From Mesorhizobium qingshengii (GTDB lineage: Bacteria; Pseudomonadota; Alphaproteobacteria; Rhizobiales; Rhizobiaceae), in assembly GCF_900103325.1 (NCBI RefSeq), contig NZ_FMXM01000011.1, positions 165,764 to 229,763 of the forward strand: a stretch of 64,000 bases of DNA, written 5' to 3'. Position 1 is the first letter of the stretch; each line of letters begins with the position of its first letter. The position numbers and the translations under genes are program-made. Shown piece after piece: positions 15,146-23,178 of the stretch. A model generated the notes under the pieces. That model had not been told where the DNA came from. It searched no databases and saw only the letters and a program-made list of their open reading frames with translations.

Positions 15146-16351
15146 ATGAGTCCCAAATTCCTCCGCATTGCGGTCGTGCTCGGCCTGTTGTCTGCCATCG
15201 GCCCATTCGCAATCGACATGTATCTTCCGGCATTGCCGTCGATCGGCGCGGATCTGCACGCCGGCACCGCTGCCGTGCAGATGAGCCTGTTGATCTTCTT
15301 CCTGTCGATGGGCTTCGGCCAGATCGTCGTCGGGCCGATCTCCGACATGGTCGGCCGCAAGCTGCCGCTCTATGGCGGTCTTGCGCTGTTCATGGCTGGC
15401 GGCATCGGTTCGGCAATGGCGCCGACCATCGAATGGCTGATCGCTTTCCGCTTCCTGCAAGGCCTTGGCGCCAGCGCCGGCATGGCCGTTCCGCGCGCGA
15501 TCGTGCGTGATCTGCACACCGGCACCGAGGCCGCCAAGCTGATGTCGCTCTTGATGCTGGTGTTTTCGGTGTCGCCGATCCTGGCGCCGCTGACCGGAAG
15601 CCAGATCATCGAGAATTTCGGCTGGCGCGCCGTGTTCTGGACGGTGACGGGTGCGGCGGCACTGGCCACCATCCTTCTGGCGACCTCGCTCAAGGAGACG
15701 CGGCCCGTCGAGGACCGTGTCGGTTCCTCCTTCGGCACCGCGCTGTCCGGCTACCGCTTGCTGATGGGCGACCGCAACTTCCTCGGCCTGGTGGCGATCG
15801 CCGGTTTCGGCATTGCCAGCTTCTTCGTCTACCTGTCGAGCTCGTCCTTCATCCTGATCGACCATTACGGGCTGTCGCCTTCGGTCTACAGCGTGTTCTT
15901 CTCGATCAACGCGGTGGCCTTCATCGGCATGTCGCAGCTGACGGGACTGCTGGCCGAGCGGTTCGGGCTGCGGCGTGTGGTGCGCGTCGCGGTGACCGGC
16001 TACGCGACGACGATGGTGGTGCTGTTCGCGGTGATGGCGACCGGCGTTGACCGGCTCGATGTGATGGCGGCACTGCTGTTCATCGGCTACGGCTTCCTCG
16101 GTCTGGTCATTCCGACGACCTCGGTGCTGGCGATGGAAGAGCATGGCGAGATCGCCGGTACGGCTTCGGCGCTGATGGGCACGCTGCACTTTGCCATTGG
16201 CGCGGTCGCCATGGGCGTTGCCGGCCTCTTCTTCGATGGCACGCCGCTGCCGATGGTGGCAGGCATCACGCTCTGCGCGGTGATCTCGTTCACGCTGGCC
16301 AAGGTCACGCTCGGCCGTTCGCGCGAAGCCGTCGAGGCGCCGGCGGAGTAG
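15146..16351 (+). CDS. Bcr/CflA-family multidrug efflux MFS transporter
   Basis: A 401-residue protein with twelve predicted membrane helices. The opening LGLLSAIGPFAIDMYLPALP is the classic Bcr/CflA signature, followed by the MFS loop motif GPISDMVGRKLPLYGG and, in helix 5, LMLVFSVSPILAPLTGSQI, the antiporter motif C region. The start at 15146 is the first plausible Met for this signature. It is divergent from, and probably repressed by, the TetR gene. Substrates may include bicyclomycin-like drugs, chloramphenicol or sulfonamides by family analogy only. A strong bidirectional terminator follows. Confidence 0.92.
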   Translation: MSPKFLRIAVVLGLLSAIGPFAIDMYLPALPSIGADLHAGTAAVQMSLLIFFLSMGFGQIVVGPISDMVGRKLPLYGGLALFMAGGIGSAMAPTIEWLIAFRFLQGLGASAGMAVPRAIVRDLHTGTEAAKLMSLLMLVFSVSPILAPLTGSQIIENFGWRAVFWTVTGAAALATILLATSLKETRPVEDRVGSSFGTALSGYRLLMGDRNFLGLVAIAGFGIASFFVYLSSSSFILIDHYGLSPSVYSVFFSINAVAFIGMSQLTGLLAERFGLRRVVRVAVTGYATTMVVLFAVMATGVDRLDVMAALLFIGYGFLGLVIPTTSVLAMEEHGEIAGTASALMGTLHFAIGAVAMGVAGLFFDGTPLPMVAGITLCAVISFTLAKVTLGRSREAVEAPAE

Positions 16352-16371
16352 GCAATCGCCCCTCGGATACC

Positions 16372-16398
16372 AAAAGGCCGGGCATGCCCGGCCTTTTT
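16372..16398. terminator. Bidirectional rho-independent terminator
   Basis: AAAA-GGCCGGGC-AT-GCCCGGCC-TTTTT: a perfect GC-rich hairpin with an A run on the left and a T run on the right. It ends the efflux gene on the plus strand and the ATPase remnant on the minus strand. Confidence 0.9.
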
Positions 16399-16730
16399 CA
16401 TGCCTGGGCCGGTCCTGCCTGGGCCAGCACGAAGCGCAACCGTGCCTCGACCGGCGCCAATGGCAGCGGGACCAGTTCATATCCCAGCTCGGTGTAGACG
16501 TCGGCCAGCGCAAGGTAGGTGCGCTCGGCCTCGTCGAGTGTCTGTCTGCGCTCCTCATCCTGCGCGAAGATGTCAGGCCAGGGGTGGGCGACGAAGACGC
16601 GAGGGTTGTAGCGGAAACGCTTAGCGGCGGAGCTGACATGCTGGGGCGCCGGCAAGCCGCTCAGCCTGAGATAGCCAAGCGTGTCCGGCACGCCGCGGGA
16701 GGCACGCGGCGCAACGCCTTCGCTGCCCAC
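16398..16730 (-). pseudogene. 5'-truncated AAA-type (NadR/Ttd14-like) ATPase remnant
   Basis: The 110-codon frame carries GVPDTLGYLRLSGLPAPQHV and RVFVAHPWPDIFAQDEERRQ, then TYLALADVYTELGYELVPLP, which is the C-terminal half of AAA_28-type ATPases of about 180 residues. The N-terminal P-loop half is absent: the first dozen residues (MGSEGVAPRASR) do not match the family, and no P-loop is readable in any frame upstream before the tmRNA gene. I read it as a remnant left by a deletion or insertion scar next to ssrA. It may still be transcribed through from ssrA. Confidence 0.68.
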
Positions 16731-16796
16731 GGGGATGCAAAGGTCTGGCCAGCGGGAGCTGCCGTTGCTTGACGGATATTGTGGATGGGGAGAAGT

Positions 16797-17118
16797 GGAG
16801 GTTTCTGTTGCCAGGTACCTCCGAACCCCGCCTAGAAGTGCGAACCTCTAGGGCTTGAATTGAAGCTATCGCACCGCTTACGCGGCGAGACGTGCTTCCG
16901 CATAGTTGTCATTTGCAACTACAGGTTTAGCCCGATGACGGTGGTACCATGCCGGGCAAAAGTACGATCTTTACACCTTCGTCGATCCTATTTCGCCCCC
17001 AGCAAAAACCGCTCTGTCGTGAACAGCGGCTTTTGGTGGAGGCGCCGGGTACCGCCCCCGGGTCCGAACGGCTTATTTCATCGCCCATTTATCGCCATAG
17101 TCGGTCAAGCCGACAAAC
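16797..17118 (-). ncRNA. ssrA: Two-piece (circularly permuted) transfer-messenger RNA
   Basis: On the minus strand the acceptor piece comes first. A hairpin GTCGG-CTTGA-CCGAC lies near its 5' end, and it ends in the T-arm/acceptor sequence GGTACCCGGCGCCTCCACCA with the CCA encoded (17034-17036). After a short linker with its own hairpin, the coding piece starts at 17000 with GGGGGCGAAATAGGATCGAC, the counterpart of the E. coli 5' end. The tag frame, minus strand 16878-16916, reads ANDNYAEARLAA then TAA. A GGAGGT/ACCTCC hairpin closes the 3' side near 16797. Ends are approximate. It tags stalled nascent proteins for ClpXP; sspB is nearby. Open frames listed across this region are chance frames. 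Confidence 0.93.
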
Positions 17119-17323
17119 CGAATATAGGGGGGCATCGCAAGAAATGAAAGGCCGCAATGGTACTTTCTCCCGGTGTCAAAACCGCAGCTCCGAAGGGTTG
17201 ACTCGTGCGCGGTCTCAACCGAAGCTTTGTGGGCGGTGAGGAGTTATGACCTAGCGCACAAGTTGCAGCAGCGCGCCACAGCCCTCATCGATCGGATTCG
17301 TGGCGCCGACGAGGGGAATTTTG

Positions 17324-17635
17324 ATGGCCGACTATCTTGCAGACGTGAAGAAATACGACGCCGCGGCAAGCGCCGACGTGGTCGACAAGATCGTGAAGCA
17401 TCTGGGCATTGCGCTCAGGAACCGCGATTCCTCGCTGGTGTCCTGCACTGACCCTAAGGAACTCGAGCGCGTCAAGGCAGGCTGGGTATCGAAGAAGCTC
17501 GGCATATCAGACGACAAGAAGGCCGATGCGGCGATCGAGAAGGTCTGCAAGGTGATGGCCGCCGACAACACCAAGAACCGGGTGACTTTCTACTATCTGG
17601 TTGCCAAGGATCTGGGTAAGCTCGGCTCCCTCTGA
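17324..17635 (+). CDS. DUF2853 family protein
   Basis: A 103-residue soluble protein, MADYLADVKKYDAAASADVV, with the DUF2853 features ALRNRDSSLVSCTDPKELER and KADAAIEKVCKVMAADNTKN and the ending VTFYYLVAKDLGKLGSL. The start at 17324 has GAGGGG 7-12 bases upstream; the in-frame upstream start has none. Members are small helical proteins of unknown function found widely in alphaproteobacteria. It stands alone between ssrA and thyA. Confidence 0.85.
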   Translation: MADYLADVKKYDAAASADVVDKIVKHLGIALRNRDSSLVSCTDPKELERVKAGWVSKKLGISDDKKADAAIEKVCKVMAADNTKNRVTFYYLVAKDLGKLGSL

Positions 17636-17652
17636 GACCTCTGATAATTCTA

Positions 17653-17755
17653 CTCTGGCGGCCGACTGGCGCGGTTTTCCGCGCTTCCTGTGGTCGCGTC
17701 CTTTAAGTGCGCTCCGCTCCGGTTATCGAAAACCACACCATTCGACTAGCCAGAG
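17653..17755. repeat. RIME-like intergenic mosaic repeat, copy 1
   Basis: Outer inverted arms CTCTGGC (17653-17659) and GCCAGAG (17749-17755); inner arms GGTTTTC (17673-17679) and GAAAACC (17728-17734). The core GCTCCGCTCCGG (17711-17722) also occurs in the element at 41219-41362 with the same flanking order. This fits the Rhizobium-type intergenic mosaic elements. It lies between the DUF2853 gene and thyA. Confidence 0.68.
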
Positions 17756-17868
17756 CGAATTCGGAAAAGGTCTCCACTCCCCGCCATGGTGGGAATGACT
17801 TCAGACAAGCGTGGCGTCGGCGCGCACATGCGCTATGATTGGTAAATCCCGAATCGAGCCCGAAACCG

Positions 17869-18663
17869 ATGCGCCAATATCTCGACCTCTTGCAGCATGT
17901 GCTGGAAAACGGCGCCGATCGCGGCGACCGCACCGGGACCGGCACGCGCTCGGTGTTCGGCTACCAGATGCGTTTCGACCTTGGGCGCGGCTTTCCGGTC
18001 ACCACCACCAAGAAGCTGCATCTCAAGTCGATCATCCATGAACTTCTGTGGTTCCTGGCCGGCGACACCAACATCAAATATCTCACCGACCATGGCGTTT
18101 CGATCTGGGACGAATGGGCGGACGAGAATGGCGATCTCGGTCCGGTCTATGGCAAGCAGTGGCGCTCCTGGCCCGATGGCCATGGCGGCTCGATCGATCA
18201 GATCGCAAATCTTCTCAAGGAGATACGCCGGAATCCTCAATCGCGGCGGCTTATCGTTTCGGCATGGAACCCGGCCGAGGTGGAAGCCATGGCGCTGCCG
18301 CCGTGCCACTGCCTGTTCCAGTTCTACGTCTCCGAGGGCCGGCTTTCGTGCCAGCTCTACCAGCGTTCGGCCGATATCTTCCTCGGCGTGCCATTCAACA
18401 TTGCCTCCTACGCTTTGCTGACACTGATGGTGGCGCAAGTGACTGGACTGAAGCCCGGCGATTTTGTCCATACGCTTGGCGACGCACATCTCTACTCGAA
18501 CCATTTCGAACAGGCGCGCGAACAGCTGCAACGCACGCCGAGGGCGCTGCCGACGATGTGGATCAATCCTCAGGTGAAGGACTTGTTCGCCTTCCGCTTC
18601 GAGGACTTCCGGCTGGAAAACTACGTCGCCGACGCATCGATCAAGGCGCCGATCGCCGTCTGA
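17869..18663 (+). CDS. thyA: Thymidylate synthase
   Basis: A 264-residue protein, the same length as E. coli ThyA. The nucleophile is Cys146 in LPPCHCLFQFYV; the folate/dUMP site residues are in QLYQRSADIFLGVPFNIASY and GDAHLYSNHFEQ. It converts dUMP and methylene-tetrahydrofolate to dTMP and dihydrofolate. Start at 17869 (MRQYLDLLQH) agrees with the family; a TTG 10 codons earlier is unlikely. The dihydrofolate reductase gene, which often lies next to thyA in relatives, is 14.6 kb away here. Confidence 0.97.
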   Translation: MRQYLDLLQHVLENGADRGDRTGTGTRSVFGYQMRFDLGRGFPVTTTKKLHLKSIIHELLWFLAGDTNIKYLTDHGVSIWDEWADENGDLGPVYGKQWRSWPDGHGGSIDQIANLLKEIRRNPQSRRLIVSAWNPAEVEAMALPPCHCLFQFYVSEGRLSCQLYQRSADIFLGVPFNIASYALLTLMVAQVTGLKPGDFVHTLGDAHLYSNHFEQAREQLQRTPRALPTMWINPQVKDLFAFRFEDFRLENYVADASIKAPIAV

Positions 18664-18702
18664 GCCCGCAGGGCTGGCTCATTCCTCGAAATCGGCCACC
18701 GA

Positions 18703-18909
18703 TCAATCGATGCCCACCATCACGTCCGAGGCCTTGACCACGGCATAGGCCGGCTTGCCCTTTTCGAGCTTGAGGTCGGCGACGGCCTCGTTGGTGATCG
18801 AGGCGGTGACAACAGCGCCACCGATGTCGATCCTGACATGCGAGGTGGTGGCTCCCTTGACGATCTCGACGATGGTGCCTTTCAGGACATTGCGGGCGCT
18901 GATCTTCAC
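18703..18909 (-). CDS. mop: Molybdenum-pterin-binding (Mop) protein
   Basis: A 68-residue single TOBE/Mop domain: VKISARNVLKGTIVEIVKGA, then THVRIDIGGAVVTASITNEA and the ending AYAVVKASDVMVGID. Such proteins assemble as hexamers that bind molybdate oxyanions and store or sense them. The GTG at 18909 is preceded by AAGGAAAC and gives the exact family N-terminus; the upstream ATG extension is not Mop-like. It is divergent from modABC with a candidate ModE box in the gap. Confidence 0.88.
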   Translation of the reverse strand: MKISARNVLKGTIVEIVKGATTSHVRIDIGGAVVTASITNEAVADLKLEKGKPAYAVVKASDVMVGID

Positions 18910-19007
18910 TGGACGTTTCCTTTTGCTTTCGCTGTATCCAACCCGGTCCATCGTACGCCGTGACGGCATCCCCATACAATGCAGTTGCCGGGCAAAAAGC
19001 CTTCCCT

Positions 19008-19031
19008 TGTTATGTTCATACGGATATATCG
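19008..19031. promoter_or_regulatory. Candidate ModE box upstream of modA
   Basis: TGTTATGT-TCATACGG-ATATATCG fits the ModE consensus CGTTATAT-N4-8-ATATAACG at 6 of 8 and 7 of 8 positions, with an 8-bp spacer. It lies 48 bp before the modA start and between the divergent mop and modA genes. A short ModE-type regulator is encoded at the far end of the operon. Molybdate repression is expected. Confidence 0.6.
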
Positions 19032-19078
19032 GTCGGCAGGCTTCGAGCCGATCGGATTTCAAACCCAGGGAGAATTTC

Positions 19079-19876
19079 ATGCTGATGCGCAAAGGTTTCG
19101 GATTGAGGGCGATTGCGATCGGTGGTCTTGCGGCGACGCTGATGGTCGCGATGCCGGCCGCGCATGCGCAAGACAAGGTGGTCGTGTTCGCCGCGGCCAG
19201 CCTCAAGGATGCGCTCGATGCGGTGAACAAGGCATGCAAGGCCGATGTCGGCGAGGCCGCGACCGTTTCCTACGCCGCGAGTTCGGCGCTGGCCAAGCAG
19301 ATCGAGGGCGGGGCGCCGGCCGACGTCTTCATTTCGGCCGACCTCGACTGGATGAAATATCTCTCCGACAAGAAGCTGACCAAGCCGGACACCGAGGTGA
19401 AGCTGCTCGGCAACGAGATCGTGCTGGTGGCGCCGAAGGACTCGACAGTTGAAACCAAGATCGAGAAGGGCTTCGATCTGGCCAAGCTGATCGGCGACGG
19501 CAAGCTCGCCATGGGTGACTTCAAGGCGGTGCCGGCCGGCAAATACGGCAAGGCCGCGCTGGAATCGCTCGGCGTCTGGTCCTCGGTCGAGGGCAAGGTG
19601 GCGCAGGCCGAGAATGTGCGCGCGGCACTGAAGCTGGTTTCGACAGGCGAAGCGGCCCTCGGCATCGTCTACGCCACCGACGCGCATGCCGAAAAGGGCG
19701 TCAAGGTGGTCGGTACTTTTCCGGAGGATTCGCATCCGCCGATCATCTATCCGGTTGCCCAGACCGCCGATTCGAAGGAAAAGGATACGCTGGCCTTCCT
19801 GAAATGCCTGCAGTCGGCCAAGGCCGGTGCGCTGTTCAAGGATCAGGGTTTCACTGTGCTCACGCCAAGCAACTGA
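19079..19876 (+). CDS. modA: Molybdate ABC transporter substrate-binding protein
   Basis: A 265-residue periplasmic protein with a signal peptide (MLMRKGFGLRAIAIGGLAAT, cleavage near AHA-QD). The mature part starts KVVVFAAASLKDALDAVNKA, the ModA pattern, with oxyanion-contacting SSALAKQIEGGAPADVFISA and the later VSTGEAALGIVYATDAHAE. It delivers molybdate or tungstate to ModBC. First gene of modABC, followed by modB after 26 bp. The start at 19079 sits shortly after GGGAG. Confidence 0.95.
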   Translation: MLMRKGFGLRAIAIGGLAATLMVAMPAAHAQDKVVVFAAASLKDALDAVNKACKADVGEAATVSYAASSALAKQIEGGAPADVFISADLDWMKYLSDKKLTKPDTEVKLLGNEIVLVAPKDSTVETKIEKGFDLAKLIGDGKLAMGDFKAVPAGKYGKAALESLGVWSSVEGKVAQAENVRAALKLVSTGEAALGIVYATDAHAEKGVKVVGTFPEDSHPPIIYPVAQTADSKEKDTLAFLKCLQSAKAGALFKDQGFTVLTPSN

Positions 19877-19902
19877 GTTCGAAAAGGGCCTGATTTCGCA
19901 AT

Positions 19903-20607
19903 ATGAACTGGCTGCTGGACCTCACTCCCGACGAATGGAATGCGGTCCGGCTGTCCATCAAGGTGGCAACGGTGGCGATGCTCGCCAGCCTGCCGCCAGG
20001 CATAATGATTGCGCTGCTGCTTGCCCGGGCAAAATTCTGGGGCAAGACGCTGCTCAATGGGCTGGTGCATCTGCCGCTGATTCTGCCGCCGGTGGTGACC
20101 GGTTATCTCTTGCTGCTCACCTTCGGCAAACGTGGCCCGGCCGGCGCCTTCCTGGCCGAGCATTTCGGCATCGTCTTCTCGTTTCGCTGGACAGGTGCCG
20201 CTCTCGCTTGCGGCGTCATGGGTTTTCCCCTGATGGTGCGGGCGATCCGGCTGTCGATCGAGGCGGTGGACCGCAGGATGGAGGCTGCGGCCGGAACGCT
20301 CGGCGCCAACCCGCTGTGGGTATTCGCCACCATCACGCTGCCGCTGATCCTGCCTGGCCTGATCGCCGGCGCCATCCTGTCCTTCGCCAAGGCGATGGGC
20401 GAGTTCGGGGCGACGATCACCTTCGTTTCCAACATCCCCAACGAGACGCAGACTTTGCCGTCGGCGATCTACACCTTCACGCAGGTGCCGGGCGGTGATG
20501 AAGGCGCGCTGCGGCTGACGCTGGTCTCCATTGTCATCTCGATGGCCGCACTGGTCGCCTCGGAAGTGCTGGCGCGGCGTGTCGGCCGGCGAATGGACAT
20601 AGAATGA
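19903..20607 (+). CDS. modB: Molybdate ABC transporter permease
   Basis: A 234-residue inner-membrane protein with five or six hydrophobic helices. The ModB opening EWNAVRLSIKVATVAMLASL is followed by PLILPPVVTGYLLLL and the ATPase-contacting EAA loop EAAAGTLGANPLWVFATITL. It ends with AKAMGEFGATITFVSNIPNE, which is highly conserved in ModB. Its stop overlaps the modC start by 4 bp (ATGA), so the two are translationally coupled. Confidence 0.96.
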   Translation: MNWLLDLTPDEWNAVRLSIKVATVAMLASLPPGIMIALLLARAKFWGKTLLNGLVHLPLILPPVVTGYLLLLTFGKRGPAGAFLAEHFGIVFSFRWTGAALACGVMGFPLMVRAIRLSIEAVDRRMEAAAGTLGANPLWVFATITLPLILPGLIAGAILSFAKAMGEFGATITFVSNIPNETQTLPSAIYTFTQVPGGDEGALRLTLVSIVISMAALVASEVLARRVGRRMDIE

Positions 20608-21716
20608 CGGTCCTCGTCGACATCAGCCATCGCCTCGGCGACTTCAGCCTCGACGTTCGCTTCGAGAGCGCAGGGCGCCTGACAGCGCTGTTCGGGCCCT
20701 CGGGATCGGGCAAGACGACGCTGATCAACATGATCGCCGGGCTGATCCGGCCCGGCAAGGGCCGCATCGAGGCCGATGGCCGCGTGCTGGTCGACACCGG
20801 CGCGGGCATTTTCGTGCCGAAGCACAAGCGCCGCATCGGCATGGTGTTCCAGGATGCGCGCCTGTTTCCGCATATGAGCGTGGCCGGCAATCTGCGTTAC
20901 GGTCGCTGGTTCACGCCGGCGGCGGAGCGCTACGCGGACATGGACGCCGTGGTCGAACTGCTCGGCATCGGCCCGCTGCTGGACAGGCGACCGGCAAAGC
21001 TGTCGGGCGGCGAGAGACAGCGCGTGGCCATCGGCCGGGCGCTGCTTGCCAGTCCTCGGCTTCTGCTGATGGACGAGCCACTGGCCTCGCTGGACGAGGC
21101 GCGCAAGGCCGAGATCCTGCCCTATATCGAGCGGCTGCGCGACGAGACAAAGATCCCGATCGTGTATGTGAGCCATTCGGTCGCCGAGGTGGCGCGGCTG
21201 GCGAGCGACGTGGTGATGCTGGCGCAAGGCAATGTCATCGCCAGCGGACCGACCGAGGCGGTGATGCAAAGGCTCGACCTGTTGCCGGCGGAGGAGCGCG
21301 GCGAGGGCGGCGCCGTGCTGGACACCAGGGTGCTGCGTCACGACGAGACTTTCGGCATGACCGTGCTCGGCTCGGCCGCCGGTGAGATCCGGGTGCCGCG
21401 GCTGGGGGCGCCGGCGGGAGCGCCGGTCCGCATCCGCATCCGCGCCCGCGACGTGATGATCGCCACCGAACAACCGGCGGGCCTCAGCGCGCTCAACATC
21501 CTGCCCGGCACCATTGTTGCGATCAGCCCAGGCGAGGGGCCGGCGGTCGACGTTAGCATCGACTGCCACGGTGCAATCGTGCTCGCCCGCATCACCGAAC
21601 AATCGCAGCATGCGCTGAAGCTGCGACTCGGGGGGCATGTCTTCGCCGTGATCAAGACGGTGAGCTTCGACCGGGCGAATACCGGCGCCGGCCTGCCCGC
21701 CGAGGCGGATGGATGA
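20604..21716 (+). CDS. modC: Molybdate ABC transporter ATP-binding protein
   Basis: A 370-residue protein: ABC ATPase domain with Walker A GPSGSGKTT, signature LSGGERQRVAIGRALL and Walker B LLLMDEPLASLDEA; then a C-terminal Mop/TOBE domain from about residue 290 (SALNILPGTIVAISPGEGPA). The TOBE domain binds molybdate and can inhibit transport. It overlaps modB by 4 bp. It powers import of molybdate for nitrogenase, nitrate reductase and other enzymes. Confidence 0.96.
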   Translation: MTVLVDISHRLGDFSLDVRFESAGRLTALFGPSGSGKTTLINMIAGLIRPGKGRIEADGRVLVDTGAGIFVPKHKRRIGMVFQDARLFPHMSVAGNLRYGRWFTPAAERYADMDAVVELLGIGPLLDRRPAKLSGGERQRVAIGRALLASPRLLLMDEPLASLDEARKAEILPYIERLRDETKIPIVYVSHSVAEVARLASDVVMLAQGNVIASGPTEAVMQRLDLLPAEERGEGGAVLDTRVLRHDETFGMTVLGSAAGEIRVPRLGAPAGAPVRIRIRARDVMIATEQPAGLSALNILPGTIVAISPGEGPAVDVSIDCHGAIVLARITEQSQHALKLRLGGHVFAVIKTVSFDRANTGAGLPAEADG

Positions 21717-21718
21717 TC

Positions 21719-21745
21719 ATCGCTATGTTTTTTTGGAATAGCGGT
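21719..21745. promoter_or_regulatory. Second candidate ModE-type palindrome, upstream of modE
   Basis: CGCTAT (21721-21726), 11 bp rich in T, ATAGCG (21738-21743). The arms resemble the ATCGCTAT half of the E. coli ModE site. It lies 54 bp before the short modE gene and just after modC, so it may serve autoregulation. The spacer is longer than in the upstream box. Confidence 0.42.
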
Positions 21746-21797
21746 ATTGCCGAGGAGCTTCTAGTATGGGGTCGGGCGTGACCGCGGAGGAGCAAGA

Positions 21798-22139
21798 ATG
21801 CCGTCGCTGAGCTTGCGGATAAATCTCGATCCCGACGGGCGCATCGGACCGGGCAAGATCGAGCTGCTGGAGCAGATCGCGGCCTTCGGCTCGATCTCGG
21901 CCGCGGCGCGCGGCATGGAGATGTCCTACAAGCACGCCTGGGACCTGGTCGAGGACATGAACCGGGTGTTCGGCAAGCCGCTGGTCGCGGCGCGGACCGG
22001 CGGCCGCAAGGGCGGCGGCGCGCAACTAACGGCGGTCGGACTGGCGGTGGTCAGCCGTTTCAGGGCCATCGAGCGCGCGGCGGCCTCGGCAGCGGCGACG
22101 CATATGGAGGCTCTGCAGGCGGAAATCGATGCGGGCTGA
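21798..22139 (+). CDS. modE: ModE-type winged-helix regulator lacking the molybdate-binding domain
   Basis: A 113-residue protein corresponding only to the N-terminal DNA-binding domain of ModE: GRIGPGKIELLEQIAAFGSI, then SAAARGMEMSYKHAWDLVED and the wing region GGRKGGGAQLTAVGLAVVSR. Full-length ModE has about 260 residues with two C-terminal Mop domains, which are absent here. Molybdate sensing may need the separate Mop protein encoded at the other end of the locus, or may be lost. It is 81 bp after modC. Confidence 0.86.
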   Translation: MPSLSLRINLDPDGRIGPGKIELLEQIAAFGSISAAARGMEMSYKHAWDLVEDMNRVFGKPLVAARTGGRKGGGAQLTAVGLAVVSRFRAIERAAASAAATHMEALQAEIDAG

Positions 22140-22159
22140 GTTACCCAGCGGGAATAGGT

Positions 22160-22185
22160 GAGGGACGACCCGAAGGTCGCCCCTC
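22160..22185. terminator. Hairpin between convergent modE and sugar-ABC genes
   Basis: GAGGGACGACC-CGAA-GGTCGCCCCTC forms an 11-bp stem with one mismatch and a stable tetraloop. It starts 8 bp past the stop of the minus-strand binding-protein gene. There is no long T run on either side, so termination is probable but not certain. Confidence 0.55.
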
Positions 22186-22192
22186 ATCAGCA

Positions 22193-23146
22193 TCACTCCG
22201 AAAGGGTGAACGGAGCGGTGTATTTGTCGACATTGTCCTTGGTGATGAGCAGGCAGTCGAACAGCTGCTTTTCGGTCGCGGCACCGGTCTTGCCGGTCTT
22301 GATGAAGGAATCGGCCTGCTGCACGGCCTTGGCCGAGTAGACGGCTACCGGCTGCAGCACGGTGTATTGCAGGTCGCCGGCCTTGATGGCGGCGACAGCG
22401 TCCGGAGAGCCGTCGAAGCCGCCGACCTTGATGCTCGCCAGTTTTCCGGCTTCTTTCAGCGCCGCGATCGCGCCGAGCGCCATTTCGTCATTGCCGCTGG
22501 TCACGCCGATGATGTCGGGATGGGCTTGCAGCAGGCTCTGCATCTTGTCGTGGCCCTGGGTGCGGTCCCAGTTGGCGACTTCCGAGCCGACCTTCTTGAG
22601 GTCTGGATACTGGCTGATGACGGTCTCGTAGCCGTTTGACCGTGTCGCGGCGTTGTTGTCGGACGGAGCGCCCAACAGTTCAACATAGTTGCCCTTCTCG
22701 CCGATGGCCGTCACCCATTGCTGGCCACCGAGTGCGGCGCCCTGGGCGTTGTTCGAGACAAGCTGCGCCTTGGCGAGGCCCTCCTGGTTGATCTCGGCGT
22801 TGACGAGGAAGACTGGGATGTTGGCGGCGATCGCCTTCTTCACCGCGCCGATCGAGCCACTGGCATCGGCCGGATCAAGGATAATGGCCACGGATTTGTT
22901 GGTGATCGCCGTATCGATCAGCTTGCTCTCGGTGTTGGTGTCGGCCTTCGAGGCGCCGACGGTCGCGGTGTAGCCGAGCTTCTCGGCTTCGGCCTTGGCG
23001 ACATTGCCTTCGGTCAGCCAGTAGGGATTGGCCGGATCGATGACGATGATCGAGATAAGGCCTTCGGCCGACGCCGCGGTTGCCGCGACGATCGGTGCGG
23101 CCAGGGCGAAGGCCGAGAGCATCAGAATTCTGGCACTGCGATACAT
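22193..23146 (-). CDS. Sugar/polyol ABC transporter substrate-binding protein (RbsB type)
   Basis: A 317-residue periplasmic protein of the Peripla_BP_4 family. The signal peptide is MYRSARILMLSAFALAAPIV, with cleavage near ASA-EG. The mature part begins LISIIVIDPANPYWLTEGNV, with VTSGNDEMALGAIAALKEAG and KVGGFDGSPDAVAAIKAGDL further on, the typical two-lobed RbsB pattern. The start at 23146 has AAGGAGG upstream; longer frames are run-ons. Last gene of a four-gene operon (DUF2291, ATPase, permease, this). By its neighbours the ligand is probably a sugar alcohol; not proven. Confidence 0.92.
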   Translation of the reverse strand: MYRSARILMLSAFALAAPIVAATAASAEGLISIIVIDPANPYWLTEGNVAKAEAEKLGYTATVGASKADTNTESKLIDTAITNKSVAIILDPADASGSIGAVKKAIAANIPVFLVNAEINQEGLAKAQLVSNNAQGAALGGQQWVTAIGEKGNYVELLGAPSDNNAATRSNGYETVISQYPDLKKVGSEVANWDRTQGHDKMQSLLQAHPDIIGVTSGNDEMALGAIAALKEAGKLASIKVGGFDGSPDAVAAIKAGDLQYTVLQPVAVYSAKAVQQADSFIKTGKTGAATEKQLFDCLLITKDNVDKYTAPFTLSE

Positions 23147-23178
23147 AGAGTTCCTCCTTTGTTTAGCAATTGCGCCGG

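Noticed and set aside
16860..17451. Overlapping plus-strand open frames of 62-96 codons
   Set aside because: They lie on the antisense strand of the tmRNA gene or in the spacer before the DUF2853 gene, have no ribosome sites and resemble no protein family.
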